62,055 nt of DNA from an uncultured Prevotellaceae bacterium. Its GTDB lineage: Bacteria > Bacteroidota > Bacteroidia > Bacteroidales > Bacteroidaceae. Under the pieces are notes generated by a model that ran no database searches, had not been told where the DNA came from, and saw only the letters and a list, made by a program, of their open reading frames with translations. Of the stretch, positions 33,234-42,567 are shown piece after piece (positions within the stretch are counted from its first letter, which is position 1; every line of letters begins with the position of its first letter). Where the stretch lies: assembly GCA_902790625.1 (NCBI GenBank), contig CADASP010000031.1, positions 1 to 62,055 of the forward strand, in the 5' to 3' direction. Both the position numbers and the translations under genes were made by a program.

Positions 33234-35418
33234 ACACTACCTTCTTTCACTTTTGCTCCTCATGGCAATGCCCATCGCTGCCCAGCAGAAGCTCTTCACG
33301 CTGGAAGACCTGAACTTCGGAGGCCGCAACTACCACAGTCTGCGTCCGCAAAACATGTTCCTCACCTGGTGGGGCGACCAGCTGGTGCAGACCGACGTGG
33401 AGGAATGTCAGCTCATCGATGCCAAGACGGGGAAGAAGACCAAGCTCTTCTCGCTCGACGACATCAACAAGTGGGCCAAGAGTGATGACAAACGGCAGGT
33501 GCGCCACCTGACGAACGCCACATTCCCCTACCCCGACAAGCCCATCGTGGCCGTGGGAAACCGCATGGCCTACATCTTAGTGGATTTCAAGGCAAAGCAA
33601 GTGATCTGGCAAGACAGCACTTCCCTGCAAGATGCCAACGACTGGAGTCCACAGTCGAGAGCCACGGCTTACCTTAAGAACCATCAGCTCTGCGTGGCCG
33701 ACGGCGAGGGACACGAGCACCAGCTCACCACCGACGGCTCGCGCGAGATTGTCTACGGACAGAGCGTCCACCGCGACGAGTGGGGCATCACGAAGGGCAC
33801 CTTCTGGAGTCCCGACGGACAGCGCCTGGCATTCTATCGCATGGACCAGAGCATGGTGACCGACTATCCACAGGTGGACCTCAACCCCTGCATCGAGCCT
33901 TGCATCGCCAAGATGCAGCCCGACAAATACCCCATGGCTGGCACCAACACCCACGTGGTGACCATCGGCGTATTCGACCTACGCACCCAAAACACCATCT
34001 ACCTGCAAACGCCTCCTTCTCCGTATGCTGCGATTCCATCGCAGCCCTCTGCCCCCTGCTACTTCACCAACGTGGCTTGGAGCCCCGACTCGAAGCATAT
34101 CTTCCTGCAAGAGCTGAACCGCGACCAAAACGACTGCCGCCTCGTCAGCTACGATGCCGAGACGGGCAAGCGCGAATATCAACTGTGCCGCGAGACCAGC
34201 GACAAATACGTGGAGCCGTTGAACCCCATCCTGTTCCTGCCGTGGGACCAGAACCAGTTCATCATGCAGAGCCAGAAGGACGGCTACAACCACCTCTATC
34301 TCTACAGCATCAAGGGCGAGTGCATCAAGCAACTCACTAACGGCCCGTGGGTGGTGCTCGACGTGCTGGGCTTCAACCAGAAGACGAAGAGCGTCGTCAT
34401 CGCCAGCAACGAGAAGCACCCCTTGCAGCGCAACCTCTACGCCGTAGACATCGCAACGGGCAAGCGCACACCGCTCGACAACGGCGAGGGCGTGCACCGT
34501 GGCGTGCTCTCAGAAGGCACCGGCACCCTGCTCTACGACAAATGGAACAACCCCACCACGCCTAACAACATCGACGTGGTGCAAATGGCAAAAGGAAAGC
34601 CTCAAGCAAAAAATCTCCTGACTGCCGCCGATCCTTGGGCCGACTATGTCCAGCCCATCTTCGAGAGCGGAACGCTCAAAGCCGCCGATGGTGTCACCGA
34701 CCTATACTGGCGCATGGTGAAACCCCACGATTTCAATCCCGCAAAGAAATACCCCACCGTGGTCTACGTCTACGGCGGTCCTCACGCCCACAACGTCGAG
34801 GCCTCCTGGCACTGGTACAGCCGGTCGTGGGAGACCTACATGGCGCAGAAGGGCTACATCGTCTTCATCCTCGACAACCGAGGCAGCGAGAACCGTGGAC
34901 GCGACTTCGAGCAGGCAACCTTCCGCCAGCTGGGCCAGGTGGAGATGCAAGACCAAATGAAGGGCGTAGACTACCTGAAGAGTCTGCCCTACGTCGACAG
35001 CAAGCGCCTCGGCGTGCATGGCTGGAGCTACGGTGGCTACATGACCATCTCGCTGATGACCAACTACCCTGACGTGTTCAAGGTGGGCGTGGCCGGTGGT
35101 CCCGTCATCGACTGGCACTGGTATGAGGTGATGTATGGCGAGCGCTACATGGACACCCCGCAGCAGAACCCCGACGGCTATGCCAAGACCAGCCTCATCA
35201 GCAAAGCCAAGAACCTGAAGGGCAAACTGCAAATCATCATCGGCTACAACGACCCCACCGTCGTGCCCCAGCACGCCCTCTCATTCCTGAAGGCCTGCGT
35301 CGAAGCCGAGACGCAGCCCGACTTCTTCGTCTATCCCGGCGAGGGGCACAACATGATGGGCCACGCCAGCGTGCATCTGCACGAGCGCATCACCCAGTAC
35401 TTCGAGGATTATTTGTAA
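33223..35418 (+). CDS. S9 family dipeptidyl peptidase (DPP IV-type)
   Basis: 731 residues from ATG 33223. Signal peptide (LLSLLLLMAMPIAAQ). Residues about 25-480 form a beta-propeller with repeated 'WSPD' type blades (GTFWSPDGQRLAFYRMDQSM; NVAWSPDSKHIFLQELNRDQ). The C-terminal alpha/beta hydrolase has the triad Ser602 (GWSYGG), Asp677 (GYNDPTV) and His709 (GEGHNM). Family members cut X-Pro or X-Ala dipeptides in the periplasm, consistent with peptide use by Bacteroidales. Co-transcribed with the methyltransferase gene through the 11-nt overlap. Confidence 0.9.
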   Translation: MTIKHYLLSLLLLMAMPIAAQQKLFTLEDLNFGGRNYHSLRPQNMFLTWWGDQLVQTDVEECQLIDAKTGKKTKLFSLDDINKWAKSDDKRQVRHLTNATFPYPDKPIVAVGNRMAYILVDFKAKQVIWQDSTSLQDANDWSPQSRATAYLKNHQLCVADGEGHEHQLTTDGSREIVYGQSVHRDEWGITKGTFWSPDGQRLAFYRMDQSMVTDYPQVDLNPCIEPCIAKMQPDKYPMAGTNTHVVTIGVFDLRTQNTIYLQTPPSPYAAIPSQPSAPCYFTNVAWSPDSKHIFLQELNRDQNDCRLVSYDAETGKREYQLCRETSDKYVEPLNPILFLPWDQNQFIMQSQKDGYNHLYLYSIKGECIKQLTNGPWVVLDVLGFNQKTKSVVIASNEKHPLQRNLYAVDIATGKRTPLDNGEGVHRGVLSEGTGTLLYDKWNNPTTPNNIDVVQMAKGKPQAKNLLTAADPWADYVQPIFESGTLKAADGVTDLYWRMVKPHDFNPAKKYPTVVYVYGGPHAHNVEASWHWYSRSWETYMAQKGYIVFILDNRGSENRGRDFEQATFRQLGQVEMQDQMKGVDYLKSLPYVDSKRLGVHGWSYGGYMTISLMTNYPDVFKVGVAGGPVIDWHWYEVMYGERYMDTPQQNPDGYAKTSLISKAKNLKGKLQIIIGYNDPTVVPQHALSFLKACVEAETQPDFFVYPGEGHNMMGHASVHLHERITQYFEDYL

Positions 35419-35448
35419 GCCCCCTCGGGGGCAGAAGGGGGGGGCCGG

Positions 35449-35874
35449 ATGACTCTGAAAGAATTCTTCAAGCGCGACCGCTTTGCGGTGCTGGCAGGCT
35501 GCGAACTGTTGGAGATACGCGAGGGCTATGCCCGCGCACGGATGACCGTGGAGGAGCACCACCTCAATGGTGGCGACTTCTGCCAGGGCGGGGCCATCTT
35601 CACGCTGGCCGACCTGGCTTTCGCCGCCGCCGTGAACAGCCACCTGGTGCTCACCGTCAGCACCAGCTCCAACATCACCTATTTCCGCTCCGTGCCCCTT
35701 GGCGCCACCGTCTATGCCGAGGCGCGCGAGCTGGTGGACCACCACCGCATGCCCTACGCCGAGGTGCGCATCACCGACGAGCAGGGTCGTCTGGTGGCCA
35801 TCTTCACTTCGGGCGGCTATCGCAAAAGCGACATGAAGCTTGAGGGCGTGCTACCACCCGACAGCAGCCAGTGA
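35449..35874 (+). CDS. PaaI-type hotdog thioesterase
   Basis: 141 residues, a single hotdog fold. Key part: the segment with HLNGGDFCQGGAIFTLADL contains the conserved Gly-Gly and catalytic Asp of PaaI-like acyl-CoA thioesterases, followed by SSNITYFRSVPLGATVYAEA. It probably hydrolyses aromatic or short acyl-CoA in the cytoplasm. It starts 30 nt after the peptidase gene. The gap has a G-rich/C-rich hairpin (CCCCCTCGGGGG). Confidence 0.85.
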   Translation: MTLKEFFKRDRFAVLAGCELLEIREGYARARMTVEEHHLNGGDFCQGGAIFTLADLAFAAAVNSHLVLTVSTSSNITYFRSVPLGATVYAEARELVDHHRMPYAEVRITDEQGRLVAIFTSGGYRKSDMKLEGVLPPDSSQ

Positions 35875-35909
35875 GAACACGAAAGACAACCTAAACAACT
35901 AAGACAACT

Positions 35910-37472
35910 ATGACCCACATGAACACAAAAACTACTATCCTTTCCCTCGTCGCCATCCTTGCCACCTGCACGGCATCGGCACAATCATTCACCATCGAAG
36001 CCGACCAACCCCGCCAGACCATCCGACACTTCGGTGCGTCGGATGCGTGGTCGATGCAGTACATCGGACTATGGGACAACGAGCGCGAGCAACAGCAAGT
36101 GGCCGACTGGCTCTTCTCCCTCCAGACCGACGACCACGGACAGCCGCTGGGCATCGGCCTCAGCCTGTGGCGCTTCAACCTGGGTGCTGGCAGCAGCGAG
36201 CAGGGGCGCAATGCGCAAATCAACGCCTCCACCCGCACCGAGTGTCTGTTGAAGGCCGACGGCAACTACGACTGGAGCCGACAGGCGGGTCAGCGGCGCT
36301 TCCTGCGCATGGCACGCCGTCATGGTGTGCCCCACTTCCTGGCATTCCTCAACTCCGTACCCGTCTACTTCACCCAGAACGGACTGGCCACCAACACCGG
36401 GCGCGGTGGCACCATCAACCTGCGACCCGAATGCTATGCCGACGTAGCACGCTTCATCGTCACCGCGCTGAAAGGCATCGAGGAGCGCGACAGCATACAC
36501 TTCGACTACCTGAGTCCTGTGAACGAACCCGACGGCCATTGGAACTGGACGGGTCCCAAGCAAGAGGGCTCGCCCGCCACGCACCGCGAGATAGCCCGCC
36601 TGGTGCGCAGCATCGACAGTGCGATGACCCGCCAGCAGATGAACACGCAGATTCTTGTCGACGAGTCGAGCGACCTGCGCTGCGTGCTGGGCATCTACCA
36701 GACCACTTGGGAGCGCGGCCACGCCCTGAGCACCTTCTTCAACCCCGACAGCACCGCCACCTATCTGGGCAGCACCCCACACGTGCCCCATGTGATGGCC
36801 GCCCACAGCTATTGGACCAACACCCCCATCCCCTACATGCGCCGACTGCGCCAGCAGCTGCGCGACGAGATGCGCCAACTGGGCGTAGCCTATTGGCAGA
36901 GCGAGTTGTGCATCATGGGCAACGACGAGGAGATTGGTGGCGGCGGTGGCTACGACTTCACCATGAAGACGGCGCTCTATGTGGCGCGCGTCATCCATCA
37001 CGACTTGGTGTTTGGCGATGCCGAGAGCTGGTCGTGGTGGCGCGCCGTGGGTGGCGACTACAAGGACGGCCTCATCCGTGCCTACGGTGGCCTCAGCCCC
37101 CGCGAACAGCAGGCCGATGGCAGCATCCGCAGCGGTCGATGCGAGGCGTCGCGCCTGATGTGGGCGCTGGGCAACTACAGCCGCTTCGTGCGCCCTGGCG
37201 CCGTGCGCCATGAGGTGAGCAGCAGCGCGCGCTTCGACCCCTACGGCGTGATGCTCTCGGCCTATCGCAACGCCAATGGCAAGTGGGTGGCCGTGGCCAT
37301 CAACTACAGCGAGCAGCCGCAGCCTCTGCAGCTCAGCCTCTCCACCAAGCAATCCATCACTTGGCAGATGTATCGCACCAGCGACGCCGATGGCGAGACG
37401 CTGCGCCCCGTGGGCACCACCGATGGTGCCACCACCCTGCCCCCGCGCTGCATCGTCAGCTTCGTGGAATAG
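35910..37472 (+). CDS. Secreted glycoside hydrolase, GH30-like
   Basis: 520 residues; ATG at 35910, with a second in-frame ATG three codons on. Signal peptide ending TASAQS. A TIM barrel follows with FGASDAWSMQYIG at the start, the acid/base Glu206 in SPVNEPDGHWNW and the nucleophile Glu332 in YWQSELCIMG. The last ~90 residues form a beta-sandwich (GVMLSAYRNANGKWVAVAIN), usual for GH30. Subfamily and substrate (for example xylan or beta-1,6-galactan) cannot be fixed from sequence reading. Possibly the last gene of the run from 31659, with gaps of 30-35 nt. Confidence 0.8.
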   Translation: MTHMNTKTTILSLVAILATCTASAQSFTIEADQPRQTIRHFGASDAWSMQYIGLWDNEREQQQVADWLFSLQTDDHGQPLGIGLSLWRFNLGAGSSEQGRNAQINASTRTECLLKADGNYDWSRQAGQRRFLRMARRHGVPHFLAFLNSVPVYFTQNGLATNTGRGGTINLRPECYADVARFIVTALKGIEERDSIHFDYLSPVNEPDGHWNWTGPKQEGSPATHREIARLVRSIDSAMTRQQMNTQILVDESSDLRCVLGIYQTTWERGHALSTFFNPDSTATYLGSTPHVPHVMAAHSYWTNTPIPYMRRLRQQLRDEMRQLGVAYWQSELCIMGNDEEIGGGGGYDFTMKTALYVARVIHHDLVFGDAESWSWWRAVGGDYKDGLIRAYGGLSPREQQADGSIRSGRCEASRLMWALGNYSRFVRPGAVRHEVSSSARFDPYGVMLSAYRNANGKWVAVAINYSEQPQPLQLSLSTKQSITWQMYRTSDADGETLRPVGTTDGATTLPPRCIVSFVE

Positions 37473-37572
37473 GCTAAAGGTAATCAACAGCCCCCATTTT
37501 TCACACGCGACAGGGCTTTTTTAGTACGAAAGCATCATACAGGAAAAACAGGCACACGCCACGTCAAAATTT

Positions 37573-37602
37573 GGCGTTGCCAAATAAAAATTTGGCAACG
37601 CC
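37573..37602. terminator. Bidirectional terminator between GH30 gene and tsaE
   Basis: Perfect 13-bp arms GGCGTTGCCAAAT and ATTTGGCAACGCC around AAAA. It lies between two convergent genes. Confidence 0.65.
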
Positions 37603-37662
37603 GCAGAAAAATCCCAGGCCCTGGGAAAAAAGTGCGCGAATGCCGTTGCTGCAGGAAGCCTA

Positions 37663-38076
37663 TCACCGTAGTCGGAGGAGGCGGCTACCGTCGTCCTGCT
37701 CCATAATGTCCACGCGCACGGCATCGTCGGGCAACAAGTTCTCTATCAGTTCGGGCCACTCGATGAGGCAGAGCGAGCCGCTGTAGAAGTAATCCTCGTA
37801 GCCCAGGTCGTAGACCTCCTCGATGCGCTTGATGCGGTAGAAGTCGAAATGGTAGATGGCATCGCCCTCGGCGGTGCCGTATTCGTTCACGATGGCGAAG
37901 GTGGGCGAGGTGATGACATCCTGCACGCCCAGCTCCTGGCAGAGCGCCTTGATGAAAGTGGTCTTTCCAGCCCCCATCTTTCCGTAGAAGGCGAAGACGG
38001 TGTGCCCCTGCATCAGCTCGATGAACTGCTGGGCGGCTTCGTGTATGCCGTCGAGCGAAGGAATAATGATTTCCAT
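37663..38076 (-). CDS. tsaE: tRNA threonylcarbamoyladenosine synthesis ATPase TsaE
   Basis: 137 residues. Walker A is FYGKMGAGKTTFIKALCQEL, followed by SPTFAIVNEYGTAEGDAIYH, HFDFYRIKRIEEVYDLGYED and LCLIEWPELIENLLP, all hallmarks of TsaE/YjeE. It works with TsaB and TsaD to make t6A37 in ANN-decoding tRNAs. Promoter box TACCTTTG on the minus strand at 38100-38107. Confidence 0.95.
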   Translation of the reverse strand: MEIIIPSLDGIHEAAQQFIELMQGHTVFAFYGKMGAGKTTFIKALCQELGVQDVITSPTFAIVNEYGTAEGDAIYHFDFYRIKRIEEVYDLGYEDYFYSGSLCLIEWPELIENLLPDDAVRVDIMEQDDGSRLLRLR

Positions 38077-38099
38077 TGTCTTTATCGTTATTTTGCGGA

Positions 38100-38107
38100 C
38101 AAAGGTA
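38100..38107 (-). promoter_or_regulatory. -7 box TACCTTTG of tsaE
   Basis: Minus-strand box, 23 nt before the ATG at 38076. Confidence 0.6.
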
Positions 38108-38321
38108 CGAAATTATTGCGAATAAAGCACCCACGAACGGCTTATTTTTTTCGAAAGCCACGTCATAGGTTGAATCAGAAACCCATTTTGTCGCAAATAA
38201 CGGCCCTGTCTTTCTCCTCCTTTCAAGTGGGAAGAAGGGGTTCATCCACCGATTCGTTATTTTAATCATCGACTTATGAATAAATAACATTTATTCTTGC
38301 TTGATTATTGACAATTATTCG

Positions 38322-38329
38322 TAACTTTG
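38322..38329 (+). promoter_or_regulatory. -7 box TAACTTTG of the TonB-dependent receptor operon
   Basis: Plus-strand box only 5 nt before the proposed GTG start at 38335, so the message may be almost leaderless, unless translation begins at the in-frame ATG 38371. Confidence 0.55.
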
Positions 38330-38334
38330 CACCC

Positions 38335-38688
38335 GTGAAACGAGAGACCAGACGACATATTGTTTCATGGATGCTGTTGGCAGTGTTTGTGCCAATGCTT
38401 CTGCTGTCGTCGATTCACGTGCACGAGGAGAGCGCGGTGGTGTCGACGACGGGATGTGTTGACTGCGTGCACCACAATTGTCATGGCCACATGACGTCGA
38501 TGGACCAATGGACCCACGACTGCGTGCTCTGCCAGTTTCTCACCCTCACCTTCGTGGCCACTGCTGCTATATGCCTTATCGCCATCAACAAGTTGGTCTG
38601 CAGCAGCATCGATGCCCATCAGTGCCATGTCGGCATTGCCCATAGCGGCATCGTTGGCTTGCGCGCTCCCCCTGCTTTCTCCATTTAG
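38335..38688 (+). CDS. Small Cys/His-rich membrane protein upstream of TonB receptor
   Basis: 117 residues from GTG 38335 (first residues KRETRRHIVSW after the start); ATG 38371 is an alternative. A hydrophobic helix (MLLAVFVPMLLLSSIHVHEE) is followed by a metal-ligand-rich segment (GCVDCVHHNCHGHMTSMDQW, HDCVLCQF) and a second helix (LTLTFVATAAICLIAINKLV). Similar small proteins precede TonB-dependent receptors in Bacteroidales. The Cys/His content and the CxxC pairs suggest metal handling at the envelope. Function is inferred from context only. Confidence 0.65.
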   Translation: MKRETRRHIVSWMLLAVFVPMLLLSSIHVHEESAVVSTTGCVDCVHHNCHGHMTSMDQWTHDCVLCQFLTLTFVATAAICLIAINKLVCSSIDAHQCHVGIAHSGIVGLRAPPAFSI

Positions 38689-38768
38689 CATCCACGCGGG
38701 AGGCTGGTATCCATCACTGGATGCCGGCAGTAGTTATTTGTATTATCATTAGAAATGGAGACGCAATC

Positions 38769-40880
38769 ATGACAACATCCATTCTGGCTGCGCTGCTGAT
38801 GGCATGCGTGGTTAGGGGCAATGCTGACGTGGCACAGGGCGACACTACCGTTGTGTTGCAGGGCGTGACCGTCAGCGGACAGCGGCAGCGCGACTTCCAG
38901 ATGCGCACGTCGCAGACGGCAGTGCAGGTGAGCCGCGACTACCTGCAAGAGCATTTCTCGGGGTCGCTGATGCAGGCCCTCGAGGGCATTCCCGGCGTGA
39001 AGGCGATGGCCATCGGCTCCGGTCAGTCGAAGCCCGTCATCCGCGGACTGGGGTTCAACCGGCTGGCCGTAGCGGAGGACGGCATCAAGCACGAGGGGCA
39101 GCAGTGGGGCGACGACCACGGGCTGGAGATAGACCAGTTTGCCATCGACCGCGCCGAGGTGATCAAAGGCCCAGCGGCTCTGCTCTATGGCAGCGACGCC
39201 ATCGGCGGGGTGCTCAGCCTATACACCAACCACGTGCCGACGCAACCGTTCGGCGGCAGTGTGCAGCTCTTCGGAAGGTCGAACAACGAGCAGGTGGGTC
39301 TCTCGGCCAAGATAGGCGGGCGCAAGGGACGGTTCTTCTATCGTGCCAACGCCACGCTGATAGACTATGCCGACTTCCGTGTGCCGACAGACAGCATACA
39401 GTATTACTCATACTGGATAAAGCTGAACGACCAACGGCTGCGCAACACCGCTGGCAGCGAGCGCGACGGCAGCGTGATGATGGGCTATGCAGGCTACAAC
39501 TTCCATACCGACGTGAGGGTGAGCGACAGCTACTCGAAGAGCGGCTTCTTTGCCAACGCCCACGGACTGGAGGTGCGCCTCTCCGACATCGACTACGACC
39601 ACTCACGGCGCGACATCGACCTGCCCTACCAGTGGGTGAACCACCTGAAGGTGCTCAGCCACACCACCTGGCGCACGGACGACCTGTCGGCAGAGCTGAA
39701 CCTGGCCTATCAGAACAACGTGCGCGAGGAGCGCTCAGAGCCTGTCAGCCACGGCTACATGCCCAAGCCCGATGGCCCGCTGGAGCGTCGCTTCGGCAAG
39801 AGCACCTACACGGCATCCCTGTCGTTGCGCCATGAGCTGGGGCACCATACCCTGCAGGGCGGACTCTGCGGCGAGTATCAGCACAACCGTCGCGACGGCT
39901 GGGGATTCATCATCCCCGACTTCGAGGCTGCCAGCATGGGCGGCTATGTGATGGACCGCTATGCCCTGCGCGACAACCTGATACTGAATGCCGGCGTGCG
40001 CCTCGACCATGCCAGAACGCGCATACACAGCTATCACGACTGGTACACCACTCCAGTGGATGGCACGCCCGTCTATCAACAGCGCTCCACGAGGCAGAGC
40101 CGCCACTTCAGCAGCCTCACGTGGTCGGCAGGTGTGAACTACAACCTGGGCCAATGGGTGATGAAGGCCAACGTGGGCAAGTCGTTTCGCGTGCCCATCC
40201 CCAAGGAGCTGGGAGCCGACGGCATCAACTACCACATCTTCCGCTACGAGCGGGGCAACGCGCAGCTCGACCCTGAGGAGTCCTATCAGCTGGATGCCTC
40301 GGCAAACTGGGCCGACGACACCTGGGAGGTGGAGGTGGAGCCATATCTGAACTATTTCCCCAACTACATCTATCTGAGTCCCACGGCACAGTATGTAGAG
40401 GGGTTGCAGCTCTACCACTATACCCAGGCCCGCGTGGTGCGCTATGGGCTGGAGGCGCAGGCCACCGGCCATCTCTCCGAGCACTGGCAAGCCCACCTAC
40501 AGGGCGAATACCTCTATGCCCGCCAGCAGTCGGGCGAGAAGAAGGGCTACACCCTACCCTTCTCCACGCCATGGTCGGCAGATGCTGGCGTGAAATACCT
40601 CTTCGAGCGGAAGGGTGAGGGCTTTATAGGCCTGAACGTCCACATCGTGGGGCAACAGGATGAGATTGTGCCCCCCGAAAAGCCTACCGACGGCTATTGG
40701 ACGCTGAACCTTTCGGCGGGAAAGACCTTCAGCCTCAAGGGCGGCACGGCACTCAACGTGGCGATGCGTGCCGACAACCTGCTCGACCGCCGCTACTACG
40801 ACCACACCAGCTACTACCGCCTCATCGACGTGCCCGAACCTGGGCGCAACGTCGCTTTAAAAGTAGAAATAGAGTTTTAA
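38769..40880 (+). CDS. TonB-dependent outer-membrane receptor (metal type)
   Basis: 703 residues from ATG 38769 (MTTSILAALLMACVVRGNAD). The plug domain is about 25-150 (VVLQGVTVSGQRQRDFQMRT; VIKGPAALLYGSDAIGGVLS). The barrel follows and ends in the aromatic C-terminal strand NVALKVEIEF with the preceding DNLLDRRYYDHTSYYRL. Without an N-terminal carboxypeptidase-like domain or a SusD partner it looks more like a metal or cofactor receptor (ZnuD/HmuR-like) than a glycan receptor. Two DUF4625 lipoproteins follow at 17 and 15 nt, and a Cys/His-rich protein precedes it. Confidence 0.88.
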   Translation: MTTSILAALLMACVVRGNADVAQGDTTVVLQGVTVSGQRQRDFQMRTSQTAVQVSRDYLQEHFSGSLMQALEGIPGVKAMAIGSGQSKPVIRGLGFNRLAVAEDGIKHEGQQWGDDHGLEIDQFAIDRAEVIKGPAALLYGSDAIGGVLSLYTNHVPTQPFGGSVQLFGRSNNEQVGLSAKIGGRKGRFFYRANATLIDYADFRVPTDSIQYYSYWIKLNDQRLRNTAGSERDGSVMMGYAGYNFHTDVRVSDSYSKSGFFANAHGLEVRLSDIDYDHSRRDIDLPYQWVNHLKVLSHTTWRTDDLSAELNLAYQNNVREERSEPVSHGYMPKPDGPLERRFGKSTYTASLSLRHELGHHTLQGGLCGEYQHNRRDGWGFIIPDFEAASMGGYVMDRYALRDNLILNAGVRLDHARTRIHSYHDWYTTPVDGTPVYQQRSTRQSRHFSSLTWSAGVNYNLGQWVMKANVGKSFRVPIPKELGADGINYHIFRYERGNAQLDPEESYQLDASANWADDTWEVEVEPYLNYFPNYIYLSPTAQYVEGLQLYHYTQARVVRYGLEAQATGHLSEHWQAHLQGEYLYARQQSGEKKGYTLPFSTPWSADAGVKYLFERKGEGFIGLNVHIVGQQDEIVPPEKPTDGYWTLNLSAGKTFSLKGGTALNVAMRADNLLDRRYYDHTSYYRLIDVPEPGRNVALKVEIEF

Positions 40881-40897
40881 CTCCCCAAAAAAGAACA

Positions 40898-41329
40898 ATG
40901 AAGAACCTGAAATACATGAGCCTCCTAATGGCTCTTGTGAGTGTAATAACCATCGGTTTCACCTCGTGCGGCAGCGATGACGACGATACGCCTGCACCCA
41001 CTATTGAGATGGAGGAGGCCAACATCGAGGGCAACGAGCTGTGTGTAGAGGCCGACATCGTGGCCCAGGGACGCACCGCATCCATCCTCATCAACATCTG
41101 CGACCCATCGGGCAAGACCATCAAGGTGGCCCAGCCCGTGGCAGGGAGCAAGTACATCGGCGTGCTGAACATCGATGATTTCCACGTGCATGTTAACATC
41201 ACGGGAAAGAATGTGGTCGTGGGCGACCTGCTGAAACTCACCGTCGCCGATGCCAATGGACGCTCGACTACCGCCCAGAAAAGCATCACCGAGGAGGAAG
41301 ACGAGGACGATGAACACCATCACGACTAA
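40898..41329 (+). CDS. DUF4625-like lipoprotein (copy 1)
   Basis: 143 residues from ATG 40898. Lipobox TSC with Cys24 followed by an acidic linker (GSDDDD). One beta-sandwich domain (PTIEMEEANIEGNELCVEAD; HVHVNITGKNVVVGDLLKLT) is consistent with DUF4625. The tail EEEDEDDEHHHD is acidic and His-rich, suggestive of metal binding. Probably an outer-membrane lipoprotein that works with the TonB receptor. Family function is not established. Confidence 0.7.
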   Translation: MKNLKYMSLLMALVSVITIGFTSCGSDDDDTPAPTIEMEEANIEGNELCVEADIVAQGRTASILINICDPSGKTIKVAQPVAGSKYIGVLNIDDFHVHVNITGKNVVVGDLLKLTVADANGRSTTAQKSITEEEDEDDEHHHD

Positions 41330-41344
41330 ACATTCATTCATAGT

Positions 41345-41818
41345 ATGAAGAAGTCCATTCTAACCCTATCGCTGCTGTGCGCACTCTGTGCGTGCAGCGG
41401 CTCTGACGACAACGAGTCGAAAGACATGACGCAGCCCGTCATCTCTGCACAGGGCATCACCGCCAACCCCGTGGAGTGCCAGCAATACCATCGGGGCGAG
41501 GTCATCCCGTTCCACTATCTGTTTACCGACAACCAGGAGCTTGGTGCCTACAACATCGAGATTCACAGCAATTTCGACCACCACACCCACAGCACCAGTG
41601 CCACGGAGTGCCCCATGGACGCCAACAAAGAACCTGTGAAACCGTGGGTGTTCAACCAGGACTACCCAATCCCTTCCGGTCAGCAAACCTTCGAAGCCCG
41701 CCACGACATCCAGATTCCCGCCGACATCGACACGGGCGACTACCACTTCATGATTCGCCTCACCGATGGTGCTGGCTGGCAGCAGCTCCACGCCGTCGCC
41801 ATCAAGATTGTGGAATGA
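41345..41818 (+). CDS. DUF4625-like lipoprotein (copy 2)
   Basis: 157 residues from ATG 41345. Lipobox ending at Cys17 (LCAC). The domain GEVIPFHYLFTDNQELGAYN, IEIHSNFDHHTHSTS and DTGDYHFMIRLTDGAGW fits DUF4625. It contains a His cluster (FDHHTHS). A paralogue of the preceding gene, 15 nt away, and the last gene of the receptor operon. Confidence 0.75.
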   Translation: MKKSILTLSLLCALCACSGSDDNESKDMTQPVISAQGITANPVECQQYHRGEVIPFHYLFTDNQELGAYNIEIHSNFDHHTHSTSATECPMDANKEPVKPWVFNQDYPIPSGQQTFEARHDIQIPADIDTGDYHFMIRLTDGAGWQQLHAVAIKIVE

Positions 41819-41834
41819 CGACACGCCTTGGGCA

Positions 41835-41935
41835 CCAAATTAATTCGAGCTGTTGTTGAAAAGACGGTAGCGTTATTTTGAAGATTCCAGACGCTGAAAG
41901 CGTCTATTCAACCGCAACAGCTCGAATTAATTTGG
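41835..41935. repeat. 101-bp element with perfect 21-bp inverted ends
   Basis: CCAAATTAATTCGAGCTGTT plus G (41835-41855) is the exact complement of 41915-41935. A second hairpin (AGACGCT/AGCGTCT) sits at about 41889-41904 inside. It lies directly after the receptor operon. It may be a terminator, or a small MITE-like element. Confidence 0.7.
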
Positions 41936-41973
41936 CAACGATATAGCAGTTGACCTATTTATACGCAACCGCC

Positions 41974-42021
41974 CCCCTCTTGAACCCTGCCCTTACGGGG
42001 AGGGGAAGGGTTCAAGAGGGG
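41974..42021. repeat. Inverted repeat CCCTCTTGAACCCT / AGGGTTCAAGAGGG
   Basis: About 15-bp arms around a TACGGGGAGGGG-type centre, immediately before the R1 repeat. No gene in this part. Confidence 0.6.
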
Positions 42022-42434
42022 AAGGGCTGCACCGTCTTTCGCGACAATAATGTTTTTCGGAGTGGACTCGTAAATTTCGGTTGGCAGCGGCCGCTGCCAT
42101 CATTGGCGGCGTTCGCTGCCATCATTGGCAGCGGCCGCTGCCAATCATGTCCCCGCCCGCTGCCAACCTGAAAAGCATGCGCTTTCTCCCTCTACGGTGC
42201 CTCCCGCTCCCTGTTTGTCGTGCGCCGACTCTCCTGAAGGCACCCCATTTCGCTCGGCATCAACAATGCTCAACGGCATGTCATCACTTTTTTAGCGAAT
42301 CGATTGCTGATTCCGATTCGTGTCATTCCTCTAACCTGAATTATTCATGGATATTTCTTCTACACATGCCCTCAACAATTGTGCGATGGTCTCTTTTCAA
42401 GGTCACTTACGGCAGAATGCGGATAATCATATAA
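42021..42434 (+). repeat. Dispersed repeat R1 (414 bp)
   Basis: Closely similar in the same orientation to 54851-55199, but with about 65 extra bases after TGCCAATCATGTCC. Contains two TGGCAGCGGCCGCTGCCA palindromes. No open frame with coding character. The ends GAAGGG and TAATCATATAA are shared by both copies. Confidence 0.75.
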
Positions 42435-42567
42435 ACTTTTGCCACGGCCTTTTCAAACTTTGGACGGGGCATTCCCTTGTTTTGCGCGTTGCGCTATCTG
42501 TTTGATACCGTAGCACCATTCTAAAGCTGTCACCCACACGAAAGCTCGTAGGACTAATGTAGCAGAA

